64,000 nt of DNA from NCBI RefSeq assembly GCF_949628215.1, contig NC_134279.1:78361330-78425329 (forward strand), in the 5' to 3' direction. This DNA comes from Phalacrocorax aristotelis. Its lineage: Eukaryota; Chordata; Aves; Suliformes; Phalacrocoracidae. Both the position numbers and the translations under genes were made by a program. Positions 34,580 through 47,559 of this stretch are shown in pieces. Below the pieces are notes generated by a model that was not told the DNA's origin, did not search any database, and saw nothing but the letters and a program-made list of their open reading frames with translations. Within the stretch, counting starts at the first letter, position 1, and each line of letters opens with the position of its first letter.

Positions 34580-36686
34580 GTAAAACATTTGGCACACTCT
34601 TGCGTGGTGGGAAGGGTTGTTTCCGAGGCCGTGAGTGCAAAACTTCAGATGTTTAAACCCTCTCATTACCATCTGCAAAGAAATTGTTCTTTGATTTCCT
34701 TTTCCCACTTCGCTCTGGCATTGTTGTCAGGAGACTCTGCAAATGTCAAAACCATTATCAGTCACAGGCAAGCAGGATCTTAATTGAACTTTTATTCTCC
34801 TGTCTAACTTGCTGCACTCCAAAGAAAAGGCTCCACTGCTGGCATGGAAATGGCCTTTTGGAAGCCATGGACTGTTAAAAGTAAGTTATCTAAAATTGAG
34901 ATATATATGTCTACATATTTTCCTCCATTCAGACCTTTCCACGATTTTTATATATGCATGTACAAATAAGCCTGTAGATTTTTATATGTGCCAAGTATCT
35001 ATGGGTTCTACTCAAATATGTAAAAATAAAAGATAGGCCCAAGTGTTTGAATACACCTTCTTCCTTGCAACATCACTAAGGCATATAGCATCTCCCAGCT
35101 CATGAAGCATACTGCTGCCTTGTGACAGGAGCCCACAGAAAATAAGTAAAGAAAAGGGAGGAAAAAAGTGTGAATTAACAGTCTTGTTTGCTGCTTTGTG
35201 CTGTCTCCATCCTTCTTTTTTATCCTTGGTTCACATTGTTTCCCTTCTCCATTTATTTTGATTGAGACATGACAGGCAGACCTGATATTCAGCTGCCTTA
35301 GTCTATAAGTGTCTCTTCAGATGATGCTATGCTCCAAACAAAATTCAGGGCAATGGGAACAAATATCCCAAGTCCATTATTAGTCCTTCTGCTTTATTAG
35401 GACATTTCTTCCCCTTTATGTCTCCCAAAGTGGTTAGTTTGGGTCTTGTCAGATCTGCTTTGGCTTCAGGAGTCTACTGGATTCTACTGGATGGCAAACG
35501 CTGGTTTTGCCATTAATCACCCAAAGGTCTCTGAGCCATTAGAGCTTCTTCTGATTTATTCTGCCACACAGTCTGATTGACTGTCCAGGCTCTGTGCTTT
35601 TGTATTGTCTTTCATTCCACACGAATTCAAAATGCTTTACAAAGAAATAACTTAATCCTGACCATTTAGGAAGTGAACCCTGAACCCAAGGTTTTTTGGG
35701 TCTCTGTGAATAGCCTCCCTTTCCGTTCCATACAGTGTAACCTGTGCTGAACTAAGCATTAATGGTATGCAACGTCTTCACAACTAAGCAGAAAGAACTT
35801 GTGAAATACATCTCGTTTTAGTCCTATTCAAGCTTGAAGTTACATCTGTAAAAAGGTTTTTTTAGGGTACTCAGCTTCAAGCAGTCTCTGATTTGTATTG
35901 TATTTGTATTGAGCAGATATATTTGCAGTTTCCAGAAATAAGACAAAACAGACTTGTAAACTGAATGTGTGTTTTGGATGATGTGTGCAACAAAGAGGCT
36001 GAGTCTTGCAAAGCTCTCTTGCAGAAGGGTGCAAGGGGCAGAACTGACCTTATTGTTTTTAATCCCAATCAGATGTGACAGACATAAGCCATATATGTTA
36101 CAGAGAGCAGGTCTGTTAATCTAATCACAAGGAACTGCTTGGTCCCAGCTCATTCTCCCACAGCTTCTCTGAGTTCTGTGGATTCACTGTTTAATCCCTC
36201 AGCCTCCTTTGCATGAGACCACAGTGTTTCCAGTTCAGATCCTACAGATTTACAATAGCAGGAAATGTAGCAAAACATTAGCTGAAGATCTGCTGTGAAT
36301 CAGGTTTAAGAAGGGAAGGGACATTTCTAAGACAAAGATGCCTTTTGGTATCCTACGAAAGCTGCTTTTTTTCCATGTGTGTGCAGTGAGTTGGTGTGTC
36401 AGGAGTTAGTAATTTCCCTTCTCTGTTGCCGGTAGATGCCAAAATCATTGTGGAGGTTGGAGAGTCCATGTCAGGTAGCTCTGGTGGCAGCTGGTTTGGA
36501 GTCACTGAGGGAGACTGGACCAGGCAGTAAAGAGCAAAGAGGGGGACTGCAGCACAGACACCATCTTTGTGGGAAAGGTCCCAGAGAGTTGGCTTTCCTT
36601 GGTGGTGTCTCTCTCAAGAGAGAACCCTAAATTCTATTGGGTCATGCCAAAAAACTGCTCTAGACTTAACCTATTCTGGACCAAGT

Positions 36687-37065
36687 CATAGAATCATAGA
36701 ACAGTTTGGGTTGGAAGAGACTTTAAAGGTCATCCAGTCCAACCCCCCTGCAGTGAGCAGGGACATCTTCAACTAGATCAGGTCGCTCAGAGCCCCGTCC
36801 AACCTGGCCTGGAATGTTTCCAGGGATGGGGCATCGACCGCCTCTCTGGGCAACCCAGGCCAGGGTTTCACTGCTCTCATTGTGAAAAATTTCTTCCTTG
36901 TATCCAGTCTGAAACTACCTTCTTTTATTTTAAAACCATTACCCCTTGTCCTATCGCTACAGGCCCTACTAAAAGGTCTGTCCCCATCTTTCTTATAAGC
37001 CCACTATAAGTACCGAAAGGCCACATCAGACTGTTCTTCAGCTTTCTCCCTCTACTCTGATGAAA
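36687..37065 (-). mobile_element. CR1 LINE, 5'-truncated 3' fragment
   Basis: The plus strand begins catagaatcatagaacagtt followed by tgggttggaagagact, the complement of the CR1 3' tail. It continues through the reverse complement of the last ORF2 segment (aattttcttccttg-type block near 36890, ccccttgtcctatcgc near 36943) to about 37065. The minus-strand frame is broken. Only the C-terminal end of ORF2 and the 3' UTR remain. The two clean tail units (atagaatc / atagaac) suggest a moderately young copy. Confidence 0.92.
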
Positions 37066-38825
37066 AAGCCCATATTTTGCAGTGGAGAGTCACCAGCAAG
37101 CAGCCACGGAAAGGAAAATGGCAGACAGAGCTGTAACATCTTTGCTGGTAGCAGCAAGCAGTTGCTCTTATTGCTCCCCACATGTTATGTGAGGCAAGAG
37201 TCAAGAAAGGTCATGCACATGGATTTTTTTCATCTGTGCTGTCCACAAACAATGATTAAATCTTGATGTGTACTTTAATTAGGCTTCTTGCCTTTTCTCG
37301 GGTTGCAGTTCACAAAGAGTTTTTTGGTTTCCCATGGGTAACCATAGATACCATGCAGATACCATGCATGAGGAAGAGGTAGGGAGGAATAGTAAATATG
37401 ACTCGGTTTTCTGTAAGATCTCTGTAGCTCCTGTAACTTATACAGGCTTTCTTTTTTTTTATTATTATTTTTTTGATATCTTCACTAGAAAAATCTTTCT
37501 ATCGCTTGATGGCAGTAGAGTTATAATATGAATTTACAGATACTGATGCTGCATGGATGCATTGAAGAAAAAAAACTCCTCATATTTACATTTATCCATA
37601 TATTCTTCTATGGGTTCTGTTTTGTATTATAAGTTTTAAAAGACATAAGGCATAGGAAAGCCTTGTATTTCCAGAAGGGATTAATGCAGAGGATATTTCA
37701 TTCATTCGCAGCCATCATAAATAACAGCTGGTACAGCCAAACATCCCCTAAATTTCTTCATCAGTAGCTTCAAACTCTGCAAAAGTAAAATCAACATTCT
37801 TATTGCGTTTTTTAACTTCTGTGCACATAATTTGCTTTCTGTTGTTAGTGCTGTGGTAAAGGCGGCAGCTCCTGTAGTTATGAGCCTGTGAGATTTCATG
37901 CTACTGGCAACGTTACTGCTTGCTCTTTTACAGTCAAAATACACATATTAAATGCAACAATACTGAGATGAAGTTGCTCTCAGCTGTCATTTCCTGAAAT
38001 TCAGGTAAGTCTCTGACAAATAGTAAGACTTTGCTCTATAACCAACAAATGCCAAAGCCTCTTTATAGTAGTGCTCCCACAGTCCAGAAGAAAATAGAAG
38101 ACCATACCCTAAATAACCTTTCTACCTCACCCTGAAAGGTATAGCAGGGTATACCTTTACTCATGGTATAACAAAAATCTGGCTCCATCCCCTAGAGACA
38201 AACCTGCAATCCAGCTTGTGTTTAATACTGCAGTGGAGATGCAGCAGCGTGAACTAATTGCTCAGATATGCACTAGCTGCCTTGCTTGTTTTTTACCCAA
38301 GTGACTGGTGTGTGTTAGCGACTCTGTTACCTGTGGCACTGAATCCAGGGTCTACCTTGCCAGAACCAAGCCTTTATTTTTCTGCCCAGATGCTCTGTGA
38401 GCTCCAAAATATTTCCTTGCCTGGAGTTACGAGTGTACAACTTAATGAGCTGTCCAAATCTCATTGCAGAAAAATGGCACTGCCTTCTAGAGGAGAAACA
38501 CCTCCCTATCCCATTGCTGATCACTCTTGGACTTCAATATTTTTACCATACTTTGATGTTTCAGTCAGATCAAGCTGGGTTTTTCTTCTCTTTTCTTAAC
38601 TTTCAGTCCTAAAATGTTTTGCAAAAGTATCTGGCAGCTGCAATATTTCACTGTGGAGGGCACTCCATTTCAGATATCCCTGGCCAGAGGCAGAGTAGCC
38701 CTGCAGAGAGCAGGCAGCATTTCACTGTAACTCCTACCCGTAAGCCTGGGACCAACTGTGCTGACCAGCATCCCCTCCTGCCTTGGAGCATTTTCCCCAG
38801 ACACAACAATTTCACCATTTCTTCC

Positions 38826-38981
38826 CGCTGCGAGGTGGCAAAGCTTTCGCTCCGCTCACCCTCACAGATGTTATTTTTGCAGCAGCATACCTGAGCGCCT
38901 CACTGCAGGAGCGCTCGCCTGCGGAAACAGGGATGTGGACCCAGGTCTGCTCCTGCAGGCAGGACATCGCCAGCCCCTGCG
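38826..38981. promoter_or_regulatory. Small CpG-dense patch
   Basis: Ten CpG dinucleotides fall within 156 bp, against a strongly CpG-poor background in the window outside the mobile elements. It is far smaller than a typical CpG island. It could be a small unmethylated regulatory element, a decayed GC-rich repeat or an unrecognised exon. No TATA box or first exon was identified. Confidence 0.3.
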
Positions 38982-41900
38982 AGCCCTGCCTTGCCCTTTC
39001 CCCATGAAGCTGTTCCAGATAGCATTGCTTATGCTTCCTCTCTCTCTCACAGGTCTCTCTGGTTCAATTAATATTTAATTCTTACACTCCCTGGGACAAC
39101 CTGAACTGGGGAGATGAAGGAAATCTTGTTCCAGGCTTCATTGGCAGCCTGCTGAACAGCTGTCTGGGGAGGTGGAAGACACAGAGTCATTTATCCCTTC
39201 TAAATCAGGCAGAGATAGACTTGAAAATATCTCCTATCACAGACATGTCTTAGATATAAATGGATTTAAGATTTTGTTTTCTTTCCCCTGCATCCACAAT
39301 TCAGAGAGAAAGGAGATGGGTTATTTCTGCTGTCCTACTGGTAGATGGTCAGCACCATCTGTTGCCCTCTTCTGAGCCTTATCCTGAGCCAGAAAATGCT
39401 TTAGCAGAGCCCTTTACAGATCTAACCCTGAGACTTTTCCCTTGAGGACATGAGTTCGTTCAGGGCACAGAGCCAAAGCGTGTACACCACAGCACCCACC
39501 TTGCACAGCTGCTCTTTGAGCCCTTGTCCTTGCTCTGAGCTGCTTGTTCTGCTCCTGGACTGTAAGCAATCCCCGCTTAGCAGGTCCTATCCTTTATTAC
39601 TCCCCATTACTTCATTCAATCCACTGTTAGGTGAGGCAAGCAAGGAAAAACAACCTTTCTTGATATCAGGTAGACTGTCGTTATTTCACTCCAAGGTAGT
39701 TTGACATTAATAATGTCGGGAATATTCAAATAACAGTGCCAAGGGAACGGAGCAATATTGAACTTTCATTTTACCTTGATCTCATTACTTGTTAGAAAGC
39801 CTATTACAGAACAAATACTTTCTTGTTTATGAAAGAAAAAGAGGAAAAATAACTATAATTTTAAACCCTGAAATGGCTAAAGACAACACAGAGTTGATTT
39901 ACCCCAAAACAACAATCTCAACTTTAGCTACAGTAACGTTATAGGAGCTGCTGCAGCTTTTCAGTTATCTGCATTCTATGGCTGGTGAGGACTTTTACCA
40001 TAAATTCAGATGCTTGCAGTTCCTTTATCTGTCATAAGAAAGTGGTTGGTAAATGTTTGAAATGCTCCAGTTCCCAGGGATGTTATGATCCAACATCTGC
40101 TGAAGTCCATGGGAAAATTCCGTGTTGACTTCCACCATTTCTGGACCAGGCACTTCTGAAAAAGCTGGAAAAAGCAGAATATTTTTGCCTCTTTATAATT
40201 TAGCAGTAAGAGAGCTGTTAGTCTGAAGCCCCTCTCCCACACCAATGTAATTCCACTGGATGCAAGACTTCACTGAAATGGAGTTAGCTAAGAAATATTA
40301 GGGCTAGATATCTGGGTAAAGAATTATGTTTGTCCTCAGGAAATAAACTCCTGTGATGTATGTCAAATCCCTGCAGGCTGTGGAAGCCAATCCCTCCAAA
40401 ACATTGCTTTAAAGATGACTCTACTGGTTCCAGTCCCTTCAGAAGGGCTGACCTTCCTGCACTAAGCTCAAACACTACCTGATTATACTTAAAAAAATAT
40501 TACTGAGTTTGTCTGATCCTTTTCCCTTTCATAGAAAAGCATTAACCTTCTCTGTTTAGATGCCTCCTGAAATAATTTTTGCTCCGACAAGCCCACACGT
40601 CTCCTAGGATTGTCCCCTTCTGCCACTTGCCATCAGCACTATTTCTGGGGTACCACTGCAGGAAGAGTCAGTGTTGGGACTGATTTCTTCCCTGTGGCAT
40701 TGTAAATACTCTCGGTGTCTGCATAAAGCAAGTCTGACAGGAATCCACCAGCTGTCTCTGCTGAGGATAATATTGTTAAACAACTAATTTATTCTGAGGT
40801 CTTCCATGGGGAAAAAAATCAACTGTTCCCCTCCATCCTCTTTCTTTCTAAAAGAGAGGGCAAACGGTCCAGACTGGTGTCAGTCTTCCTTCTCCATCAA
40901 TTCTACCTTTTCCTCATTTTCAACACCAAAGTTTGGTGTTAAGCTGAATTCCTTATTAAAAATGTAATTTTCACCACCCCCTATCCCAGCCCCCTTTCTT
41001 TATTGTACCACTTTCCTCTTCAGCTCATTTTCAGCGATGCCATCTGTTAGGATGGAGCTAACTCACCGCGCTCAGATCACCCAGCCCTGACTAGAGCCGG
41101 TCTGAATTTCCTCAAGCTGTCCTACAATAACCCCAAGTGATTAAGAGTTACCTTATGCTGCCTCAGCCTTGAGCACATGTCCTTATGAGGATCTTTTTTT
41201 ATTTTTTTTTTAAAATCAGGCACCTCTAAATCAATCTTAGATTGTAAATCCTGAGATTGATAGTGCCTATTTCAGGGTCGAGGCTTCTTTCACGATTTCC
41301 AGTACTCTCTTCCAGTGCCTTTTCCCCTAAAAATTACCATAGAAATGTCAATTTTCCAGGAAAAAGCCTAAACACTTTGCTTATTTTCTCCTTTTTTTAA
41401 ATTTCTTTTTTAAAAAACTTGTAAACAACTAGACTTCCTAGAAAATATAATAGTTTTGGCTAACGAGAATGAAAGGACATCACACACATCTCAGGAGGCC
41501 TGAAGCTGATAGACCAGAGAGTTTGTCTCAGGATAAGCCACACGGCTTAAGGTGCATTTCAATAAGGAAAAGATTTAGAGGCCAAGAAAAGAAAAGTACA
41601 AGGAAATTGCTGAAGGTTCTGTGTATTTGTATGTGCTCTGGTCCCTGTGAACCCATACTAGGTCAGGACTGAGAAGTGAGGTGTGTGTCTATGGACTTGG
41701 ATCATGATTAGGATGCTGAAGCCTGGTGGTCACCAAGGTTCCATGGATAATGGAGCAACCTCTGAATCAGTGCCAGAATATGGTGTTACCTGCAAAAAAA
41801 TACACACTATAACCTGTTGCAGTTGAACAGCTTGGTTGCAGCCTGAGTTTGGGGTGCATCTTCTGATTTATGTCTGCTTCTCCTCCCTCTGCTTTCCTTA

Positions 41901-42900
41901 TTCCTCATCTAGATCGCTAATGTCTTTGGCAGATTTAGTCCTCGAAGCCATCTAATAGGCTGCTAAACCAGTTGCTACTTATATCCCCATGTTAGCACCC
42001 ATGAGACTTTCAGTCTGGGGTATGGGGAGAGGGAGTTGCTTCTCTGGACTCTGAACATCTCTCAGATCTCTTAGGAGTGCTCTTTGCTGATACTGAAGTT
42101 CCCAGCCTCTGCTTGTTCTAACAAGACCCTTAAAACTCTTTTGTACTTATCTGCCGACTTCAAAAACAGGAATGCATTTACTTTAGAAGGAAAAGCTGAA
42201 AGCCTTTATAGCAATATCATTGCTATTCTGGTGATGTCTCTTCTATGTCTCCATGGACTTAGCAGGCAAAAGGTCTTCTGACAGGCTGAGCTTTGCCTCT
42301 GGTTCAGAGTGAGCAGCGCCTTACATAAAGTCCAGTGAGAAGGGGAAAACTCAGGAGAAAAAAGTATTTTTTTTTTTTTAAATAATTGGCCTATTTCTGT
42401 CTGGTTTCCTGCCACACTAATAAAGCCTATCCTTTCACACCAACTTTTCCATAGATCGCACATTATATTCTTAGCCCTCCAGTGCTCCCAACTCGAGCTG
42501 TTGCAATTATGAGGGTTATTTTGTGTTCAGGAGGAAGCTCACTAGTTCTAGCCGGTCCAAACCCCAGAATTATGACTCAAAATGAAGGGGATCAGCTGGT
42601 TTAGTTTTCTGGGTTACATTTAATCTGAAGCAGTGACTTTGCACAGCTGTGATGCATATGTGCTTCTGTGCCCTGCAAATCTCCTTTCTCATGTGTGGGA
42701 TCCATTTCAACTCATTACAGACACTGAAGATTTAATTGTTCAAGCTGAGACAGTCTGTGTGAGCTTTCTCTGTAGTTGTTAAAAAGAGTTTCCAGAGGGG
42801 GATTTCTCTTATCTGCTCTAGGACACTGTTTTACAGCCTCCTTAATAAATCAGTCTCAGCTGCTGCAGAAAATAAGCGATCCTCTGTCGCCCGTTGCCCT

Positions 42901-43020
42901 CCCCCCGCCCCCCCTTTGGTTGTACAGTCCTGCCCTCTCCCTTGTGCTAAGCTCATTTTCATGAGGAATCTGAGCTGGCAAAGAATTACCCCTGGTGGTT
43001 TGGGGCGGGGGGGGGGGGGG
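42901..43020. repeat. Facing C-rich and G-rich tracts (inverted, each with a GC box)
   Basis: C6-G-C7 at 42901-42914 faces G4-C-G14 at 43002-43020, separated by 87 bp, so the two could pair as a hairpin. Each contains the exact 9-base Sp1/KLF-type GC box (ccccgcccc and ggggcgggg). The G14 run (43007-43020) is followed by tagggttttttt. Confidence 0.6.
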
Positions 43021-45954
43021 TAGGGTTTTTTTTAGTTTGGTTTCAGCCAGCTCAGTTTCTTGGACACTGAGCAGTCAAAAAAAATCTAGCAATGACAAAA
43101 TAAAAAGAGAAAGGAACTGGCTGAGGCAGAGGGATGTTGAAACAACACTTTCCCCAGCATCCAGCGCCTTGGGAGGAATAAAGTGACAGTGGAATTGCAC
43201 CCTTAAAGAAGATGAATCTCTCTTTAGGGGTATGTCTCTCAGACACCAAAAGAGCCTAAAAAACCTCCACTTATGAAGAGGCTGACTTCCCTTTAGCCTA
43301 TAACCCAGCTAAAAAGGCAGATTATATGCATCTATTGATCCGAAGGAATAGCAATAACTGCTGTGGATATAAGTGCTGGAGCTGTATCCGTCTGACTTGT
43401 CTTGGCATATTCACCACCTTCCCTTGCTGTTCATCCATCGTGGTTGCAGTGCAGCTCTCTTTTGCTCCTGGAGACAGCAAGGCACAAGGCTCTGCCAACA
43501 TCATGGTCGAGTTACATGTCGTGGACAGACAGAGGCAGTGCCTTGTTCACAAACCATTTTTAAAATTTAGATCCTCTGCTGTTGCACATTGATTTATTTC
43601 TGCTGAAGTCAGCATTAGTGAAGATCAGAGCTGTTTCTTTGTGGAATAAGGAACAGGTCCATTAAAACTGATAAGGCTTTCCATTGGGTTAACAGGCTTT
43701 GGACCGGGCACCACACATTGTTTGTGAAGAATGTACAATTTGTGCGTTTGCCTGCACTGTACAGACAAGAGAACAGGAATGGACAAAACCAGGCAAAATT
43801 TAGAGCCCTCGCTCTCTTGTCAGCTTTGGGAGAGAGGGGTGCGGATGACACAGGAATGCAGATGTGATGAGGGATTTCTGTGGCAGCTGAAGTTCATTGG
43901 AAAAAGTTCACCAGAAAGCAATGCCGGTAAAGAAATTGCTGCAGGGAACTGCAACAAATAAGGATTACAATAAAGAACCAATGACAAGAAAGCAGAAATG
44001 ACAGTTTTTTCTGGAAGCATTTCCTGATTTATGTCCAGCCAGAGTCTCTCCAAGTGAACATATCAGAGTTTAGACTATATAGCAAAGAAATAATGAAACT
44101 AGCTTAAAATGCAGGCATCTTTGCTCATGGAATGATGTTGGTTACTAAAAGATAGTTAAATAAAGTAATAGCCTTGAAGCACAAGATGACCAGATGAACA
44201 AAATTGTTTTGATGTGCTGCCACAGATATGTTGGCTCTTAGTAATATACATGTGCTAATTCTATTGTTAGAGAGTACTGAGTATAAATAATAGCAGGACC
44301 ATACAGTTTTCTCTCCCCTGTATCTCCTAGTTGCTGTATATTAACTGAAACTTTATTTAAGAATGAGTATAACATCCTGTGGCTACCACACACACAGTGT
44401 AGGCACAGATCATGTCAGTTTGGCTCCTCCTGCCCTAGGTGGTCCTCCACAGCTGTCCCAGCATGGCCTTGTTCCCTCTCCATAAACACGGTCCTGTTGT
44501 GTCCTGGAGCGGGAACATGCAATCTCGACTGATATCATGCTATGAAAACCTCACTGTGAACCCAGCCTTCCAGTTATTTTGGCCACTTTGAGATGAAAGG
44601 CAAATGGTAATTATGGATCAGCACTACAGGGACACCACACAGGGTTCAGAAGAGATCCTAGATGGAGTGTGGACATAGCTAGTCTACTCTGGATGGTGGT
44701 ACTGTGAGCAGTGTGGACATGAACCGGACAACACCAGTTGGGTCAGCAGCTGGAGTCCATTCTCTGATGTGAGTCAAAGGCAATAAGGATGTAGCCACTT
44801 AGGCAATCAGATTTGGTCTGGGTGCTATAGCGAGATGAAGGACTTCTCTAGTAGACCCAGCATATCTAGTTATCTCACTATAACTTGGCTGCATATCTCA
44901 TATATTGGGCAGCACTTTTGATAACCTCGACATTTTTGCTAGAATGGGCTGGAAACCAAGGACTATAACCAAGGGAATTATTTTGCCAGTGGTCCATGGT
45001 GAGTTCAGCTGGCAAACATTAGGGCTTTTAATGCCTCTCATCCCTGTGCAAGAGCCATTGCACACAGGGCTGATTGCAGCAGTATACAGAAGATGCCTGG
45101 GAATGGGCTGGGAGTGCTGGGGTGGTAATAGCTGCTTTTCAGGAACAATCTCCCTCTAACACAAGACTAGACCACAATGAATAAAAAATGAGAGTCCATA
45201 GTTCAATTTTAGATTCAGATACTGTTTTTAAACAGACATTGGCTGCTAATTTCTGCATTTCTCCTTAAAAGGAGAGACAGGATGGGACAGGGATGTGGGG
45301 GGGTATGGATAATGTGGTATTCTTTTTTTGCTAAGTGAGCTTCTGAAACCAAGGGATTGAAATCCAAACACCAGGGGAGCCTCGGGGAGAAATTACAGAC
45401 AGCACCACTGCCCTCTGCACTTGGTTATGTGCTCATTCCTCTATTGAAAAGGCAGCGCAGGAGGCTGAGTTAAAGCACGAAGCATAGGGTCACAATAATG
45501 ACTCCTGTTTCATTTAAACAACCCGTGCAATCATTTCACACTTGGCAGATCATTACTAAAAAGGTACTCATAAATTCTGAATCAGTTGGTTTAGAACATA
45601 AAATTACAGATTTAGACAACTGTGGAGTACTAGGAAATGCTGAAATGAGAAGTATTTGGTATTTACATTAAATATGACATGACAAACAAAAGGATTTACT
45701 TTGGTGTTCTCTGCATGTGGGCAACATACTGAAGGCGGTAACATTCAGAACAGGATTATAATCCTTTATGTACATTTTGAAGTCATTGTTAAAGTCAATC
45801 AGTGCTTTGCATGTGCTTGAACTCCAGGAACTGATTTGCAGATCATTGTATGATGCAATTGATCTGGCTGAACCCTTATTTGACTCATTGGATATCCCTG
45901 TTATAAATCCTAAAGCCAGAGGCCACTACATTGGAAAATACCCCCAAGATGATG

Positions 45955-46052
45955 GGCAACTGGCTCTGGGTGGTCCTGCTTGAGCGGGGAGGTTGGACAA
46001 GATGACCTCCAGAGGTCCCTCCCAGCCTCAACCATTCAGTGATTCTGTGATG
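45955..46052 (+). mobile_element. CR1 LINE, 3'-terminal fragment
   Basis: About 100 bp of CR1 3' UTR and tail: ggtcctgcttgagcgggg, gttggacaagatgacctcc, agaggtccctcccagcct and the terminal cattcagtgattctgtga. It is extremely 5'-truncated and carries no coding sequence. Confidence 0.9.
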
Positions 46053-47559
46053 ATGAGAATGGAAAAATTAGGTGTTGATAGTGCTTAAACTTCCCAGAAC
46101 AGATCAGAATACAATGTTAATTTTATTCATTCCTTTTATTTCTACAGTTACACACATCTGCACTGCAAGCTTTGATAGTGACCCCACCTGAGAGAGGATA
46201 TTCTACTGCTCATGGTATTTGGTGTTATAATTTTCCAATATAATATTAAGAAAGTAAATTTCCCGAAGAAGTTTAGCCTGAGAACCATGTCCTACATTTA
46301 CCAGTTGACACAAAGGTTGATCCCATGAATAGGTTAAAGGTCAATAAGGGGGCTTGAAATGATTTTTTGGCCATTGAATCCATCCTATGTAATCACAGCA
46401 AATATTTTATGGACCAAAACCGTCAATGTTATAATCAGATGTCCCATCACAGGTCATTAAACTTTTTCTAGTCCTCTGCTGTAAACTTTAGATCTCAGGC
46501 TTCAACTTTAATGTACCTGACCAAGTGTAAGGGGGGAGATCAGCACCTAGCCGTGTTCTGGGATCATGCAAGAGGATCCTAAAGACCCTCAAGGTAATTA
46601 ATTTAGTAAATATTCTAGAAAGAAATAAAGAAAACCCACACAAATAAACCCAGTCAATGTAAGGTGGAGAAAAGCTATTCCAGTCTTCAAACTGGGCAGT
46701 TGTTTAACTTGGATTTGTGCAGAGAAATGCAAAATAGGTATATGCTGGATCTCAGTTCTAGAAAACCACCAGTAGATTAGACTCATCCTCTGTCTCCAGC
46801 TGTGGCTGATCTCTGATGAGCTGAGAAAGGCTAAAAACAGCAGAAAAAAGCAATTAAACCTCTCGTGTCCAAGCACTAACAATGGTGGAAATTTGCTCTA
46901 GGATTCATAGATGAATGTAGTAGTTCAGCTCTATTTTTAACAACACATATGAAGTTAGTTGTCTTATACCAGCTTTTTCACTTACAGAAAATCAGCAAGA
47001 CATATAGAAATTCATGAGTGAGGTCTGGGAAGGCACTGAAGAGAAGCAAGTTTCTAGAGTGTCTCTCAGATATGGTACAGAGGATGGGCTCTCCTAAGTT
47101 TTACCAGATTCACAGGTCCCTGAAGGAATCAGGTAGTTTCTTTCTGTCTTCTTGAAACAAGTGACCGTTGGCAGCAGGCCAGGGCTAGCTGGCTCCGCAG
47201 GCATTGAGCAGAGTCCATCACAGTTTGACCTGCCCTGAGTGAATAGTGACAGAAGGTGCATTTAAGCATCAGACTGACCTTGGGACCTGGTGACTGGTAA
47301 TGAAAGGTTTTAGGTTTTAATTGTCTACAGCCACTGGCCTACTTTGAGCCTCATGCTGAGTAGCAGAGGTCTGTAAAAACGCTGTGCTGAAAATCTTAGG
47401 CTATAAAACATCTGCTGGCTTTAAAATGACTTAAATAGGTTATAATCACACTGTGAATCTGTTTGTTTCAGTGTCCTTGTTTAGATTATACCAGAGAATT
47501 GCATTTGCGGGGGAGGGGATGGAAGAGAAGTAGGTAAACAGGGAGAAGATGCTCCAAAC
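46053..47559. other. Unique non-coding stretch
   Basis: No gene or repeat recognised. The longest frame is 94 codons on the minus strand (46598-46882) and unfamiliar. Confidence 0.55.

Larger units (their letters stand above)
31423..36686. other. Unique non-coding stretch with weak exon candidates
   Basis: No gene identified. Two weak exon candidates (33478-33625 and 34521-34579, both plus) are listed separately. Other frames are under about 125 codons and overlap on both strands. AT-rich patches lie at 32090-32280 and 34890-35040. Confidence 0.55.
37066..45954. other. Long unique non-coding stretch
   Basis: Almost 9 kb without a recognisable gene or transposon. Open frames are all under about 115 codons. 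Notable local features, listed separately, are a CpG-dense patch (38826-38981) and a facing pair of C-rich and G-rich tracts (42901-42914 and 43002-43020). T-rich or A-rich runs occur near 37449-37474, 41190-41215 and 42368-42380. Confidence 0.55.

Noticed and set aside
39004..39170. Signal-peptide-like start MKLFQIALLMLPLSLTGLS followed by an acceptor-like site
   Set aside because: The frame stops shortly after, there is no donor of quality in the right phase, and the hydrophobic run is explained by a pyrimidine-rich tract.
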